This document shows, in pieces, positions 1-8,737 of a stretch of 64,000 nucleotides of DNA. How positions within the stretch are numbered: position 1 is the stretch's first letter; every line of letters begins with the position of its first letter. The DNA is from VXMT01 sp965204835. Lineage in GTDB: Bacteria; Chloroflexota; Dehalococcoidia; UBA2979. The notes under the pieces are model-generated. The model was not told the DNA's origin, did no database searches, and was given only the letters and a program-made list of their open reading frames with translations. Made by a program: the position numbers and the translations under genes. Location: the NCBI GenBank assembly GCA_965204835.1, contig OZ242017.1, forward strand, positions 1,798,001 through 1,862,000, written 5' to 3'.

Positions 1-720
1 GAGCGGCGGATGATGCGCGGCATCCTCGACATGGCCGACCAGACCGTGCGCGAGGTGATGTCGCCGCGTATCGACATCGTCGCCGTCTCCGTCGAGGCCT
101 CGATCGGCGACGTGATGAAGCTGATCATCAGCTCCGGCTTCAGCCGCATCCCGCTCTACGAGGAGTCGATCGACAGGATCGTCGGCGTGATCTACGCGAA
201 GGACCTGCTGGCGTACCTGCAGACCGGCGCGGCGACGCCGAGCCTGGAGAACATCGCCCGCCCGCCCTACTTCGTCCCCGAGACCAAGCGCGCCGACCAA
301 CTCCTCGCCGACCTGCGCCGCGACCAGACGCACGTCGCGATCGTCGTCGACGAGTACGGGGGCACCGCCGGGCTCGTCACCGTCGAGGACGTGGTGGAGG
401 AGATCGTCGGAGAGATCGTCGACGAGTACGACACCGACGAGGTGGAGGTGGAGCGCGTCTCCGCCGACGAGGCGATCGTGGACGCCCGGCTGGCCATCGA
501 CGCCCTGAACGACATGTTCGACACGGACATCGAGAACGAGGACTTCGACACAGTCGGCGGCCTCGTGTTCTCGCTGCTCGGCCGCCTCGCGACGCCGGGA
601 GACCGCGTCGAGAGCGACGAGCACGGGCTGGCGTTGCAGGTGCTTTCGGTGCAGGGCCGCCGCATCCGCCGCGTCCGCATCTCCACCCACCACGAGGCCA
701 GCGAGGCCGCCGCGGTCTGA
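1..720 (+). CDS. CBS-pair / CorC_HlyC domain protein (5' partial)
   Basis: The reading frame is open from base 1, so this is the 3' portion of a longer gene; 239 residues are visible. Two CBS motifs come first (MSPRIDIVAVS to about residue 70, then PYFVPETKRADQLL to about residue 140, including the typical VDEYGGTAGLVTVEDVVEEI). A CorC_HlyC C-terminal domain follows (VGGLVFSLLGRLATPGD). This order is that of the TlyC/CorC/YtfL family, in which an N-terminal DUF21 membrane domain, off this window, precedes the CBS pair and which is linked to divalent-cation (Mg/Co) efflux. The hemolysin label used for this family is historical. Domain identity is clear; the transported ion is inference. Confidence 0.88.
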   Translation, partial: ERRMMRGILDMADQTVREVMSPRIDIVAVSVEASIGDVMKLIISSGFSRIPLYEESIDRIVGVIYAKDLLAYLQTGAATPSLENIARPPYFVPETKRADQLLADLRRDQTHVAIVVDEYGGTAGLVTVEDVVEEIVGEIVDEYDTDEVEVERVSADEAIVDARLAIDALNDMFDTDIENEDFDTVGGLVFSLLGRLATPGDRVESDEHGLALQVLSVQGRRIRRVRISTHHEASEAAAV

Positions 721-751
721 GCGCGGTGTGGCAGCGCCGCCGCGCCGCGCC

Positions 752-757
752 TATCCT
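752..757 (+). promoter_or_regulatory. putative -10 box of the VapBC-like pair
   Basis: TATCCT lies 29 nt before the ATG at 787, in the gap after the CBS protein stop. A Shine-Dalgarno-like AGGAG follows at about 775. No convincing -35 is seen. The hexamer type TAnnnT recurs upstream of many genes in this window. Confidence 0.4.
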
Positions 758-786
758 GATCGCATCGGACGACAGGAGCAGATCTG

Positions 787-1092
787 ATGGACATCGCCGC
801 CCGTGTCAGACCCAAAGGCCAAGTCACGATCCCGCGTGAAATACGCGAGGCGCTTGCCATCGAGGTTGGCGACGAGGTCGTGTTCCGCGTGGAACGCGAC
901 CACTCAGCCCCGGCACGAGTGGTTCTGCAGGCAGTTGAAGACGATAGCTTCTGGAACCCGCCGAGCCCGGACGAACTGATCCGTGCGTCCGGAGTGGGGC
1001 CGTACGTATTCAAGCGAAGGGCCGACGAGGACGATCACTGGGACGTCGAAGAGTTCCTTGACTCAATCTTCGGTGACAGGAGAGCCCCGTAA
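787..1092 (+). CDS. AbrB/MazE/SpoVT-type antitoxin (VapB-like)
   Basis: A 101-residue protein whose N-terminus (RPKGQVTIPREIREAL, about residues 8-23) is the signature of the swapped-hairpin AbrB DNA-binding fold. An acidic C-terminal tail (about 50-101) would wrap the toxin. The ATG at 787 is preceded by AGGAG at a suitable distance. The next ORF encodes a PIN-domain protein 20 nt downstream, so the pair is a type II toxin-antitoxin module. Such antitoxins neutralise the RNase and repress their own operon through the AbrB domain. The target RNA of the toxin cannot be told from sequence. Confidence 0.85.
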   Translation: MDIAARVRPKGQVTIPREIREALAIEVGDEVVFRVERDHSAPARVVLQAVEDDSFWNPPSPDELIRASGVGPYVFKRRADEDDHWDVEEFLDSIFGDRRAP

Positions 1093-1112
1093 CTCAGTCG
1101 ATCGCCAGCCGG

Positions 1113-1502
1113 GTGCTCGTGGACACCGACGTGTTCTCGTATGTCGTCGAAGGGCACCCATTCGCCGAACGGTACTCGCGCCACCTGGACGGCCGAGTTA
1201 ACCTCCTGTCCTTCCAGACTGTGGCCGAAGTGCTGCAGGGCGCCTACCAGAGCAATTGGGGTGACGCCCGACTCAGTGCGCTCCGGGAGGAGTTGGAACG
1301 CTACGTGATCGCCCCATTTCACATGGAGATGGTGGAACGGTTCGCACGGTTACGGGCCCACAGGCGGCGCATTGGGCGCGAGATCGAGACGGCCGATGCA
1401 TGGATCGCGGCTACAGCGCTGTGGCTCGAGTGTCCGCTCGTGACGCACAACCGACGCCACTTCCTTGATATTCCAGGTCTTGACGTGATCAGCGAGGCCT
1501 AA
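1113..1502 (+). CDS. PIN-domain ribonuclease toxin (VapC-like)
   Basis: 129 residues from a GTG start. The start MLVDTDVFSYVVEG contains the first acidic residue of the PIN active site (VDTDVFSY). TVAEVLQGA supplies the second, and ETADAWIAATAL with VTHNRRHF the remaining acidic and polar positions. The length is typical of VapC. It follows the AbrB-type antitoxin as its partner. PIN toxins of this family cleave tRNA or rRNA; the specific target is unknown. The frame is open slightly upstream of 1113, so the exact start is uncertain. Confidence 0.83.
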   Translation: MLVDTDVFSYVVEGHPFAERYSRHLDGRVNLLSFQTVAEVLQGAYQSNWGDARLSALREELERYVIAPFHMEMVERFARLRAHRRRIGREIETADAWIAATALWLECPLVTHNRRHFLDIPGLDVISEA

Positions 1503-1538
1503 CAGGCACGCCCCACTTGCCCTCTTGCATCCGCCTGA

Positions 1539-1544
1539 TACGCT
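1539..1544 (+). promoter_or_regulatory. -10 box positioned for a leaderless dprA transcript
   Basis: TACGCT ends 6 nt before the GTG at 1551. This matches the spacing seen at several other genes here and favours 1551 over the GTG at 1545, which directly abuts the hexamer. Confidence 0.45.
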
Positions 1545-1550
1545 GTGCCC

Positions 1551-2726
1551 GTGAACGACGTACGAACAAATGAGCTTCCCTACTGGGTCGGCCTGCACCG
1601 CATCAGCCGCCTCGGGGCTGCGCGCTTCGCGCTGCTCGAAGCCGCCTTCGACTCCATGGAGGAGGCGTGGGGCGCGAGCAGCGAGGACCTCGTCGCCGCG
1701 GGGCTCGACCCTCGCACCGCCGAGGAGGTCGTGCGGCGCCGGCCGGACATCGACGTGCGCGCCGAGTGCGAGCGGCTCGCCGAGGCCGGCGTGCGCGCGC
1801 TGCATCGCCCGCACCCTGCCTACCCCGCCCGCCTCCGCGAGATCGACGACGCGCCGCCCGTCATCTACATCCGCGGCTCGTGGGAGCCGCAGGACGACTG
1901 GTCCGTCTCCGTCGTCGGCACGCGACGCGCGACGGCGTACGGGCGGCAGGCCGCCGACGAGCTGGCGCGCGACCTCGCCGCCCATGGGGTGACGGTGGTC
2001 TCGGGCCTCGCGCGCGGCGTCGACACCCTCGCGCACCGTGCCGCCCTCGACGCGGGCGGGCGCACAGTCGCGGTGCTCGCGAACGGGCTCGACACGATCT
2101 ACCCGCCGGAGAACCGCGGCCTCGCCGCCGACATCGCGGAGCAGGGCGCGCTCATCACCGACTACCCGCTCGGCACCAAGCCGCGCGCCGAGTTCTTCCC
2201 CCGGCGCAACCGGATCATGTCGGGGCTCTCGCTCGGCACGCTCATCGTCGAGGGGGACGTGAAGAGCGGCGCGATGATCACCGCGCGCCTCGCCGGCGAG
2301 CAGAACCGCGAGGTGTTCGCCGTCCCCGGCTCGATCTTCTCGCCGCAGTCGCGCGGGCCGCTCTCGCTGCTCCGGGACGGCGCGACGCCCGTGACGGGCG
2401 TCGAGGACGTGCTGGAGGCGCTCAACCTGACGATGATCGGCGCGCAGATGGACTTCGGCCGCGCGGCCCCCGCGACCACGCCCGAGGAGGCCTCGCTGAT
2501 GGACGTGCTGAGCCGCGAGCCACAGCACATCGACGAGGTCGTGCGGGGTGCGGGTTTGGCGGCAGCCGAGGTGTCGGCTACGCTCGCCTTGCTCGAACTG
2601 AAGGGTCTCGTCCGCGATGTCGGCGGCATGCACTACGTCCGCGTCCGCGAACAGCCCGGGCGATACGACGCCGAAACCGGGGCCGAACCGGCCGCCGGGC
2701 CGAGCGAAGAAAGCGAGTCGCGTTGA
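1551..2726 (+). CDS. dprA: DNA processing protein DprA
   Basis: About 391 residues. An N-terminal helical region is followed by the Rossmann-like DprA domain with VSVVGTRRATAYG, VVSGLARGVDTLAHRAA and PRRNRIMSGLS. A C-terminal winged helix (DprA_WH, about residues 310-370, SREPQHIDEVV) ends the protein. DprA loads RecA onto incoming single-stranded DNA during natural transformation and protects it. Here it sits directly upstream of topA, overlapping it by 4 nt, a common order in several phyla. The start at 1551 is chosen because the -10 hexamer at 1539-1544 lies 6 nt before it; 1545 is possible and adds two residues. Confidence 0.93.
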   Translation: MNDVRTNELPYWVGLHRISRLGAARFALLEAAFDSMEEAWGASSEDLVAAGLDPRTAEEVVRRRPDIDVRAECERLAEAGVRALHRPHPAYPARLREIDDAPPVIYIRGSWEPQDDWSVSVVGTRRATAYGRQAADELARDLAAHGVTVVSGLARGVDTLAHRAALDAGGRTVAVLANGLDTIYPPENRGLAADIAEQGALITDYPLGTKPRAEFFPRRNRIMSGLSLGTLIVEGDVKSGAMITARLAGEQNREVFAVPGSIFSPQSRGPLSLLRDGATPVTGVEDVLEALNLTMIGAQMDFGRAAPATTPEEASLMDVLSREPQHIDEVVRGAGLAAAEVSATLALLELKGLVRDVGGMHYVRVREQPGRYDAETGAEPAAGPSEESESR

Positions 2727-5512
2727 CCACTGACGCCGCCACCGGGCGCGGCCGCACGGGCGAGGGCCCACGGCTCGTCATCGTCGAGTCGCCGGCCAAG
2801 GCGCGCACGATCGAGGGCTTCCTGAACCGCGCCGACACGGGCGCCGAGTACGTCGTGGAGTCCTCGATTGGCCACATCCGCGACCTGCCGGAGCGGGCGG
2901 CGCAGGCGCCGGCCGACGTGAAGGCGCTGGCCAAGGAGCGCAACGAGCCCTGGTTCCGCATCGCCGCGGGCGTCGAGCGGGACTTCGAGCCGCTCTACAT
3001 CGTCCCCGCCGACAAGCGGCAGCAGGTCAGCAAGCTGCGCAAGCTCTCCCGCGACGCGAGCGAGATCTACCTCGCCACGGACGAGGACCGCGAGGGCGAG
3101 GCTATCGCATGGCACCTCAAGGAGGTGCTCAAGCCGCGCGTCCCCGTGCGCCGCATGGTCTTCCATGAGATCACCGAGCAGGCGATCAGCGACGCCCTCG
3201 CCAACCCGCGCGAGATCGACGACGACCTCGTCTCCGCGCAGGAGGCGCGACGCGTCCTGGACTACCTCTACGGCTACGAGGTCTCCCCCGTGCTGTGGAA
3301 GAAGGTGCGCCCGCGGCTCTCCGCGGGGCGCGTCCAGTCCGTCGCCATCCGGCTGATCGTCGAGCGCGAGCGCGAGCGGATGCGCTTCGTCAGCGCATCA
3401 TTCTGGGACGTGCGCTCGCTCGTCCGCAGCGACGAGGACGGGGCGCCGCCCGAGGCGTTCCCCGCGCGGCTCGTCGAGCTCGATGGTGCGAGGGTCGCGA
3501 CCGGCCGGGACTTCGACGCGGAGACCGGCCAGCTCACGACGCGCGGCAACGTCGTCCAGCTCGGCGAGGAGCGCGCGACGGCCGTCGCGACCGCGGTCGC
3601 CGAGGCCGAGTACCGGGTCGCCGAGGTCAACGAGCGGCCGTACACGCAGCGGCCGCCCGCGCCGTTCATCACCTCGAGCCTCCAGCAGGAGGCGGCACGC
3701 AAGCTGCGCTTTACCGCGCAGCGCACGATGGGCGTGGCGCAGAACCTCTACCAGAACGGCTACATCACCTACATGCGGACCGACTCGACGAACCTGTCGC
3801 AGCAGGCGCTGAACGCAGCCCGGCGGCAGGCGCGGGAGCTGTACGGCCCCGAGTACGTACCGGACAAGCCTCGCTTCTACCGCTCGCGCGCCAAGGGCGC
3901 GCAGGAGGCGCACGAGGCGATCCGGCCGGCGGGCGACATCTTCCGCACCCCGGACAGCCTGCGCGGCCAGATCACCGCGGACGAGCTCCGCCTGTACGAC
4001 CTCATCTGGAAGCGCACGGTCGCCTCGCAGATGAAGAACGCGCAGGGCCTGCGCACCAACGCGCGCATCGAGGCGGACGCCGGGGCCGAGGGCAAGGGCG
4101 CCTTCGCCGTCTCCGGCAAGGTCATCACCTTCCCCGGCTTCCTCCGCGCCTACGTCGAGGGCTCCGACGACCCCGACGCCGAGCTCGAGGACCAGGAGCG
4201 CGTCCTGCCGCCGCTGCGCGAGGGCCAGGTGCTGCGCGGCGTATCGGCCGAGGCCGAAGGCCACGAGACCCGGCCGCCGGCCCGCTACACCGAGGCCAGC
4301 CTGGTGCGCGAACTGGAGCAGCGCGGCATCGGCCGCCCCTCGACGTACGCGACGATCCTCCAGAAGGTGCAGGAACGCGACTACGTCTGGAAGAACGGTA
4401 CCGCGCTCACCCCGACCCTCACCGCGTTCGCCGTCGTCAACCTGCTGGAGCAGCACTTCCCGAACCACGTCGACTTCGACTTCACCGCCCGCATGGAGGG
4501 CGACCTCGACCGCGTCGCCGAGGGCGACATGGAGCGCCAGCCCTGGCTGCGGCGCTTCTACTTCGGCAACGACGAGGCCGCCTCGCCCGACCCGGCGGAC
4601 GACGGGCTGCTGCACCTCATCGACTCGGCGCTGGAGGAGGGCGACGCGCGCGCGATCTCCTCGATCCCGCTCGGCGAGGACGACGAGGGCACCACGGTGG
4701 TGGCGCGCGTGGGACGCTACGGCGCCTACGTGCAGCTCGGCGACGACGGACGTCGAGCGTCGCTGCCCGACGACCTGCCGCCCGACGAGCTGACGCTCGA
4801 CCACGCTCTCGCGCTGCTCGCCGAGGCCGCCCTCGGCGACCGGGTGGTGATGCAGGACGAGCAGAGCGGGCGGCCGGTGTACGTGAAGACCGGCCCTAAT
4901 GGGCCATACGTGCAGGTCGGCGAGAACGACGACGACAAGGGCAGGCCAAAGCGCGCCAGCCTGTGGCCGGACATGTCGATCGAGGCGCTCACGCAGGAGC
5001 AGGCGACCGAGCTGCTCTCGTTCCCGAAGGTGCTCGGTCCGCACCCCGAGAGCGGCGAGGAGATCGTGGTGCAGGACGGGCGCTACGGCCCGTACGTGAA
5101 GGCGGGCAAGGAGACGCGCAGCCTCCGCGACCACGCGCACCTGCGCGCCATCGAGCTGGACGAGGCAGTCGCGCTGCTGAACGCGCCGAAGCGGCGCGGC
5201 CGTGCGGCGCAGGCCGCGCTGGCGACCCTCGGCAACCACCCGGACAGCGCTGCGCCGATCGAGGTGCGCAACGGGCGCTGGGGTCCCTACGTCACTGACG
5301 GCACCGTCAACGCCTCGCTGCCCCGTGGCCGAGACCCCTCGACCGTCACGCTCGACGAGGCGGTCGACCTCATCGCCGCGCGCGAGGCGCGGCTGCGCGA
5401 GCAGGGCAAGGACCCGCGCGCGCCGAAGCCCGCCCGTGGCCGTTCGAGGGGCGGCTCGGGCGGCCGCTCGCGCTCGACGCGCGGCCGGGGGAGCCGACGC
5501 CGCTCGGCCTGA
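2723..5512 (+). CDS. topA: DNA topoisomerase I (type IA)
   Basis: 929 residues from a TTG that overlaps the dprA stop (TTGA), implying translational coupling. The Toprim domain starts at about residue 14 (RLVIVESPAKARTIE) with acidic TDEDREGEAIAWHL. The catalytic tyrosine is Tyr350 in YITYMRTDSTN. The C-terminus carries no zinc-finger cysteines. Instead it has four repeats of the TOPRIM_C type (GRYGAYVQLG, GPNGPYVQVG, GRYGPYVKAG, GRWGPYVTDG; about residues 665-880), then a Lys/Arg-rich tail. This zinc-free layout is known from Actinobacteria and Chloroflexi. The enzyme relaxes negative supercoils. Confidence 0.96.
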   Translation: MTTDAATGRGRTGEGPRLVIVESPAKARTIEGFLNRADTGAEYVVESSIGHIRDLPERAAQAPADVKALAKERNEPWFRIAAGVERDFEPLYIVPADKRQQVSKLRKLSRDASEIYLATDEDREGEAIAWHLKEVLKPRVPVRRMVFHEITEQAISDALANPREIDDDLVSAQEARRVLDYLYGYEVSPVLWKKVRPRLSAGRVQSVAIRLIVERERERMRFVSASFWDVRSLVRSDEDGAPPEAFPARLVELDGARVATGRDFDAETGQLTTRGNVVQLGEERATAVATAVAEAEYRVAEVNERPYTQRPPAPFITSSLQQEAARKLRFTAQRTMGVAQNLYQNGYITYMRTDSTNLSQQALNAARRQARELYGPEYVPDKPRFYRSRAKGAQEAHEAIRPAGDIFRTPDSLRGQITADELRLYDLIWKRTVASQMKNAQGLRTNARIEADAGAEGKGAFAVSGKVITFPGFLRAYVEGSDDPDAELEDQERVLPPLREGQVLRGVSAEAEGHETRPPARYTEASLVRELEQRGIGRPSTYATILQKVQERDYVWKNGTALTPTLTAFAVVNLLEQHFPNHVDFDFTARMEGDLDRVAEGDMERQPWLRRFYFGNDEAASPDPADDGLLHLIDSALEEGDARAISSIPLGEDDEGTTVVARVGRYGAYVQLGDDGRRASLPDDLPPDELTLDHALALLAEAALGDRVVMQDEQSGRPVYVKTGPNGPYVQVGENDDDKGRPKRASLWPDMSIEALTQEQATELLSFPKVLGPHPESGEEIVVQDGRYGPYVKAGKETRSLRDHAHLRAIELDEAVALLNAPKRRGRAAQAALATLGNHPDSAAPIEVRNGRWGPYVTDGTVNASLPRGRDPSTVTLDEAVDLIAAREARLREQGKDPRAPKPARGRSRGGSGGRSRSTRGRGSRRRSA

Positions 5513-5538
5513 CGCGCGCCCCACCGGCGTCTCCGTGC

Positions 5539-5544
5539 TACGCT
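5539..5544 (+). promoter_or_regulatory. -10 box for a leaderless xerC transcript
   Basis: TACGCT ends 5 nt before the GTG at 5550, so transcription would start at or next to the start codon. Confidence 0.45.
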
Positions 5545-5549
5545 CGACC

Positions 5550-6566
5550 GTGGCGGGGGATGGGTGGATACCCGTGTCCCAGGCACAGACAGACCCGCGC
5601 CCCACGACCGACGAGCGGGCCACGCGGGCACTCGACGACTACCTCGGCTACCTCGAATCCGTGCGGCGGCGGTCGGCGCACACGCTGCGCAACTACCGGC
5701 ACGACCTCGACGGCTTCTTCCGGTTCCTCGGCGAGCGCGGCGTGGCGTTCGACGCGGCCGGCCGCGAGCTGGCGCGCGAGTACCTCGGCGTGCTGCGGAT
5801 CGAGCAGGAGCGCGCGCCCGCCTCGGTGAAGCGCATCGCCTCGACGATCCGCACGTTCTACGGCTGGCTGGCCGACGAGGGGCGCCTGCCGCCGGCGAAG
5901 CCCGGCGACTCCATCCTCCGGCTGCGTTACCCGAAGGCCCCGAAGCGCCTCCCCCACTTCCTCACCGAGGACGAGGTCGGCGCGCTCATGGAGACGCCCG
6001 ACGCCGAGGCCGCCGAGTCCGACGCCGACCGTGCGCGCGCGCTGCGCGACGCCGCGCTGCTGGAGCTGCTCTACGGCGCAGGGCTCCGCGTCAGCGAGGT
6101 CGCCTCGCTGGACAGCCGCGACCTCGACCTCACGAACCGGCAGGTACACGTCATGGGCAAGGGCGAACGGCCGCGCGTCGCGCTCTTCGGGCTCCCCGCG
6201 CGCGACGCCCTCCGGGCGTGGCTCGACAAGGGCCGCCCGGCGATGGCGAAGGGCGCCGAGGAGGCGCTGTTCCTCAACCGCACCGGCGGGCGGCTCTCGG
6301 CGCGGTCGGTGCAGCGCATCGTGCGCGACGCGGGTGTGGCGGCCGCGGTGCGCCAGCGCGTGCACCCGCACCGGCTGCGTCACAGCTTCGCGACGCATAT
6401 GCTGGAACACGACGCCGATCTGCGGATCGTGCAGCAGCTGCTCGGGCACGCCTCCGCCGACACGACACAGATCTACACGGCGGTGACGAACTCGCGGCAG
6501 CACGCGCTCGTCTCGTCGGCGCTCGAGCGCTCGCGCGAGGTGGAGCATGAGCGCGACGCCGACTGA
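5550..6566 (+). CDS. xerC: Tyrosine recombinase XerC/XerD
   Basis: 338 residues. An N-terminal SAM-like core-binding domain (LDDYLGYLESVRRRSAHTL) precedes the catalytic domain. All catalytic residues are present: Arg180 (GLRVSEVASLD), Lys204 (MGKGERPR), His274 and Arg277 (HPHRLRHSFATHM), His300 (LLGHAS) and nucleophile Tyr309 (TQIYTAV). Its position next to topA and in a housekeeping cluster fits the chromosomal dimer-resolution recombinase rather than a phage integrase. The start follows the leaderless -10 at 5539; GTG 5574 is an alternative with a G-rich Shine-Dalgarno. It is the only tyrosine recombinase in the window, and whether it also acts on the cassettes at glmS and ppdK is open. Confidence 0.92.
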   Translation: MAGDGWIPVSQAQTDPRPTTDERATRALDDYLGYLESVRRRSAHTLRNYRHDLDGFFRFLGERGVAFDAAGRELAREYLGVLRIEQERAPASVKRIASTIRTFYGWLADEGRLPPAKPGDSILRLRYPKAPKRLPHFLTEDEVGALMETPDAEAAESDADRARALRDAALLELLYGAGLRVSEVASLDSRDLDLTNRQVHVMGKGERPRVALFGLPARDALRAWLDKGRPAMAKGAEEALFLNRTGGRLSARSVQRIVRDAGVAAAVRQRVHPHRLRHSFATHMLEHDADLRIVQQLLGHASADTTQIYTAVTNSRQHALVSSALERSREVEHERDAD

Positions 6567-6593
6567 GGCAGGGACGACACGCCGGGGAGCCAC

Positions 6594-7040
6594 ATGCGCA
6601 TCCTGATCCTGAACGGGCCGAACCTGGACCTCCTCGGGCAGCGCGAGCCGGAGATCTACGGCCGAGAGACGCTGCGCGACATCGAGCTACTGTGCGAGGG
6701 CCGCGCCGAGGAGCTCGGCGTCGAGATCGCGTGCGTGCAGTCCAACTCCGAGGGCGCCCTCGTCGACGCGCTGCACGCGCACCGCGACTGGGACGGCGTG
6801 ATCATCAACGCCGCTGCCTACACCCACACCTCGCTCGCCATCGCCGACGCGATCGTCGCGGTCCAGGTCCCGACCGTCGAAGTGCACCTCAGCAACGTCC
6901 ACGCGCGCGAGGAGGTCCGGCACACGTCGCTGATCTCCCCCGTCGTCTGGGGCCAGGTGAGCGGGTTCGGGTACCGCGGCTACCTCGCCGCGCTCGACCT
7001 GCTGCACGGCCGGCTCAGCGAGGTGGAGCCGGGCGCGTGA
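6594..7040 (+). CDS. aroQ: 3-dehydroquinate dehydratase, type II
   Basis: 148 residues, the usual length for the type II enzyme. It opens with ILILNGPNLDLLGQREPEIYG, where Tyr22 is the catalytic base. NSEGALVDALH, IINAAAYTHTS and the EVHLSN histidine match the active site. It converts 3-dehydroquinate to 3-dehydroshikimate in the shikimate pathway. The ATG at 6594 has a GGGGAG Shine-Dalgarno. It is followed with a 4-nt GTGA overlap by the Xaa-Pro peptidase and then efp, an order seen in many bacteria. Confidence 0.96.
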   Translation: MRILILNGPNLDLLGQREPEIYGRETLRDIELLCEGRAEELGVEIACVQSNSEGALVDALHAHRDWDGVIINAAAYTHTSLAIADAIVAVQVPTVEVHLSNVHAREEVRHTSLISPVVWGQVSGFGYRGYLAALDLLHGRLSEVEPGA

Positions 7041-8155
7041 GCGAAGCGGCGGGCATCGACCACCGGCTGGCGCGGCTGCGCGAGCGCCTCGACGCCCTCG
7101 AGGTCGACGCGCTGCTCGTCAGCGCGCCCTCGAACCGGCGCTGGCTCTCCGGCTTCACCGGCTCCGCCGGCGTGCTCGTCGTCGACGCGACCCGCGCACG
7201 CATCGCCACCGACGGCCGCTACCACGAGCAGGCGCAGATCCAGGCCCCCGCGTTCGACCTCGTCCCGGCGCCGCTGCGCAGCGTCGAGAGCTTCGTCGCG
7301 CCGCTCCTCGACGGCCTCGGCGGCGCGCGGCTCGGCTTCGAGCCGGGTGGACTGACCGTCGCCGAGCACATGGAGTGGGTCGAGGCGATCGAGAGGCTGC
7401 CGACCGGCGACCGCCCGAAGCTCGTACCCGCTCCGGGCGCCGTCGAGCCGCTGCGCGCGATCAAGGACGCGGCGGAGGTGGAGGCGCTGACCGTGGCCGT
7501 CCATCTCGGCGACGAGGTGTGGGCGCACGCCGCCTCGTGCGTGCGCCCCGGCGTGACGGAGCGCGAGGTCGCGTGGGAGGCGCAGCGCCATGCCTATGAG
7601 CACGGCGCCGACGGGATGGCGTTCGAGACCATCATCGCCGCCGGCCCGCACGGCGCGATGGCGCACCACCGCCCGAGCGACGCGGCCATCGAGGCCGGGC
7701 ACTCGGTGGTCATGGACCTCGGCGTGACCGTGGCCGGGTACCGCTCGGACCTCACCCGCACCGTCTGCGCGGGTGAGCCGGACGAGACGTTCCCGCGCGT
7801 CTATGACGCGGTGCTTGCCGCGCAGGAGATGGCCGAGGAGCGTATCGAGGCAGGGATGACGGGCGGGCAGGCGCACGCGATCGCTGCTACGGTGCTGGCG
7901 GAGGCCGGCTACGGCGACCGCTTCACGCACGGACTCGGCCACGGCGTCGGCCTCGACATCCACGAGGCGCCGCGGCTGTCGGCGGACTCCGAGGACGTGC
8001 TGGAAGATGGGCAGGTCGTCACCGTCGAGCCGGGGGTCTACATTCCGGGGTGGGGAGGCGTGCGCATCGAGGATCAGTGCGTGATGGAGGACGGGCGGCT
8101 GCGCGTGATCTCGCGCGCGCCCAAGCTGGACCTGGAACTCGGGGGTGGATCGTGA
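7037..8155 (+). CDS. pepP: Xaa-Pro aminopeptidase family M24B
   Basis: 372 residues from a GTG overlapping the aroQ stop. The N-terminal creatinase-like domain (about 1-130) is followed by the pita-bread metallopeptidase fold. Metal ligands are visible in MDLGVTVAGYRSDLTRTV (two Asp), GLGHGVGLDIHEAP (His), and VTVEPGVYIPG with RIEDQCV (Glu). These enzymes remove an N-terminal residue preceding proline, using two Mn or Co ions in the cytoplasm. Placement directly before efp is a classic arrangement; both concern proline-rich protein handling. PepP versus PepQ cannot be separated here. Confidence 0.9.
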   Translation: MSEAAGIDHRLARLRERLDALEVDALLVSAPSNRRWLSGFTGSAGVLVVDATRARIATDGRYHEQAQIQAPAFDLVPAPLRSVESFVAPLLDGLGGARLGFEPGGLTVAEHMEWVEAIERLPTGDRPKLVPAPGAVEPLRAIKDAAEVEALTVAVHLGDEVWAHAASCVRPGVTEREVAWEAQRHAYEHGADGMAFETIIAAGPHGAMAHHRPSDAAIEAGHSVVMDLGVTVAGYRSDLTRTVCAGEPDETFPRVYDAVLAAQEMAEERIEAGMTGGQAHAIAATVLAEAGYGDRFTHGLGHGVGLDIHEAPRLSADSEDVLEDGQVVTVEPGVYIPGWGGVRIEDQCVMEDGRLRVISRAPKLDLELGGGS

Positions 8156-8715
8156 TCGGTACGGGAGACATCAAGCGCGGCGTGTCGGTGGAAGTCGACG
8201 GCTCGCTCTACCAGGTCGTCGACGTCCACCACGTCAAGACCAAGAAGTCCGCCGTCTACCGCGTCAAGATGCGCGACCTCCGCGGCGGCCACATCATCGA
8301 GCGCACCTTCAACGCGGGCGAGAAGCTGACCGCCGCCCGCGTCGAACGACGCGAGATGCAGTACCTCTACACCGACGGCGACAGCTACACCTTCATGAAC
8401 ACGGAGACGTACGACCAGATCATGGTCCCGCAGGACGCGATCGCGGAGGCGTTGCCGTACCTCAAGGAGGGCGACCTGGTGCAGGTGCAGCTCTACGGCG
8501 AGGAGGCCTTGGGCATCGAGATCGCCGCGGCCGTGACGCTCGAGATCGTGCAGTCCGACCCCGGCGTGAAGGGCGACACCGCCACCGGCGCGACGAAGCC
8601 CGCGACGCTCGAGACCGGGCTGGTCGTGGACGTGCCGTTGTTCATCAACCCCGGCGACACCATCAAGGTCTCCACGTCGACCGGCGCGTACATCGAGCGG
8701 GCGTCGACCCGCTAG
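8152..8715 (+). CDS. efp: Translation elongation factor P
   Basis: 187 residues from a GTG overlapping the pepP stop. Three-domain EF-P is complete: an N-terminal KOW-like domain, a central OB domain, and the C-terminal OB signature VDVPLFINPGDTIKVST. It relieves ribosome stalling at polyproline. The tip loop, usually PGKG after HVK, here reads HVKTKKSAVYRV: one residue shorter, with no Pro-Gly, but with two lysines. No EpmA, EarP or YmfI modification gene is in the window. The modification state is therefore unknown. A client is close by: the GHKL ATPase at 19441 carries nine consecutive prolines. Confidence 0.95.
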   Translation: MIGTGDIKRGVSVEVDGSLYQVVDVHHVKTKKSAVYRVKMRDLRGGHIIERTFNAGEKLTAARVERREMQYLYTDGDSYTFMNTETYDQIMVPQDAIAEALPYLKEGDLVQVQLYGEEALGIEIAAAVTLEIVQSDPGVKGDTATGATKPATLETGLVVDVPLFINPGDTIKVSTSTGAYIERASTR

Positions 8716-8737
8716 CGCCGCGCCCGGAGCGAGCACG

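Noticed and set aside
3398..5623. 741-codon open frame on the minus strand across topA
   Set aside because: Antisense shadow of topA; no recognisable domain.
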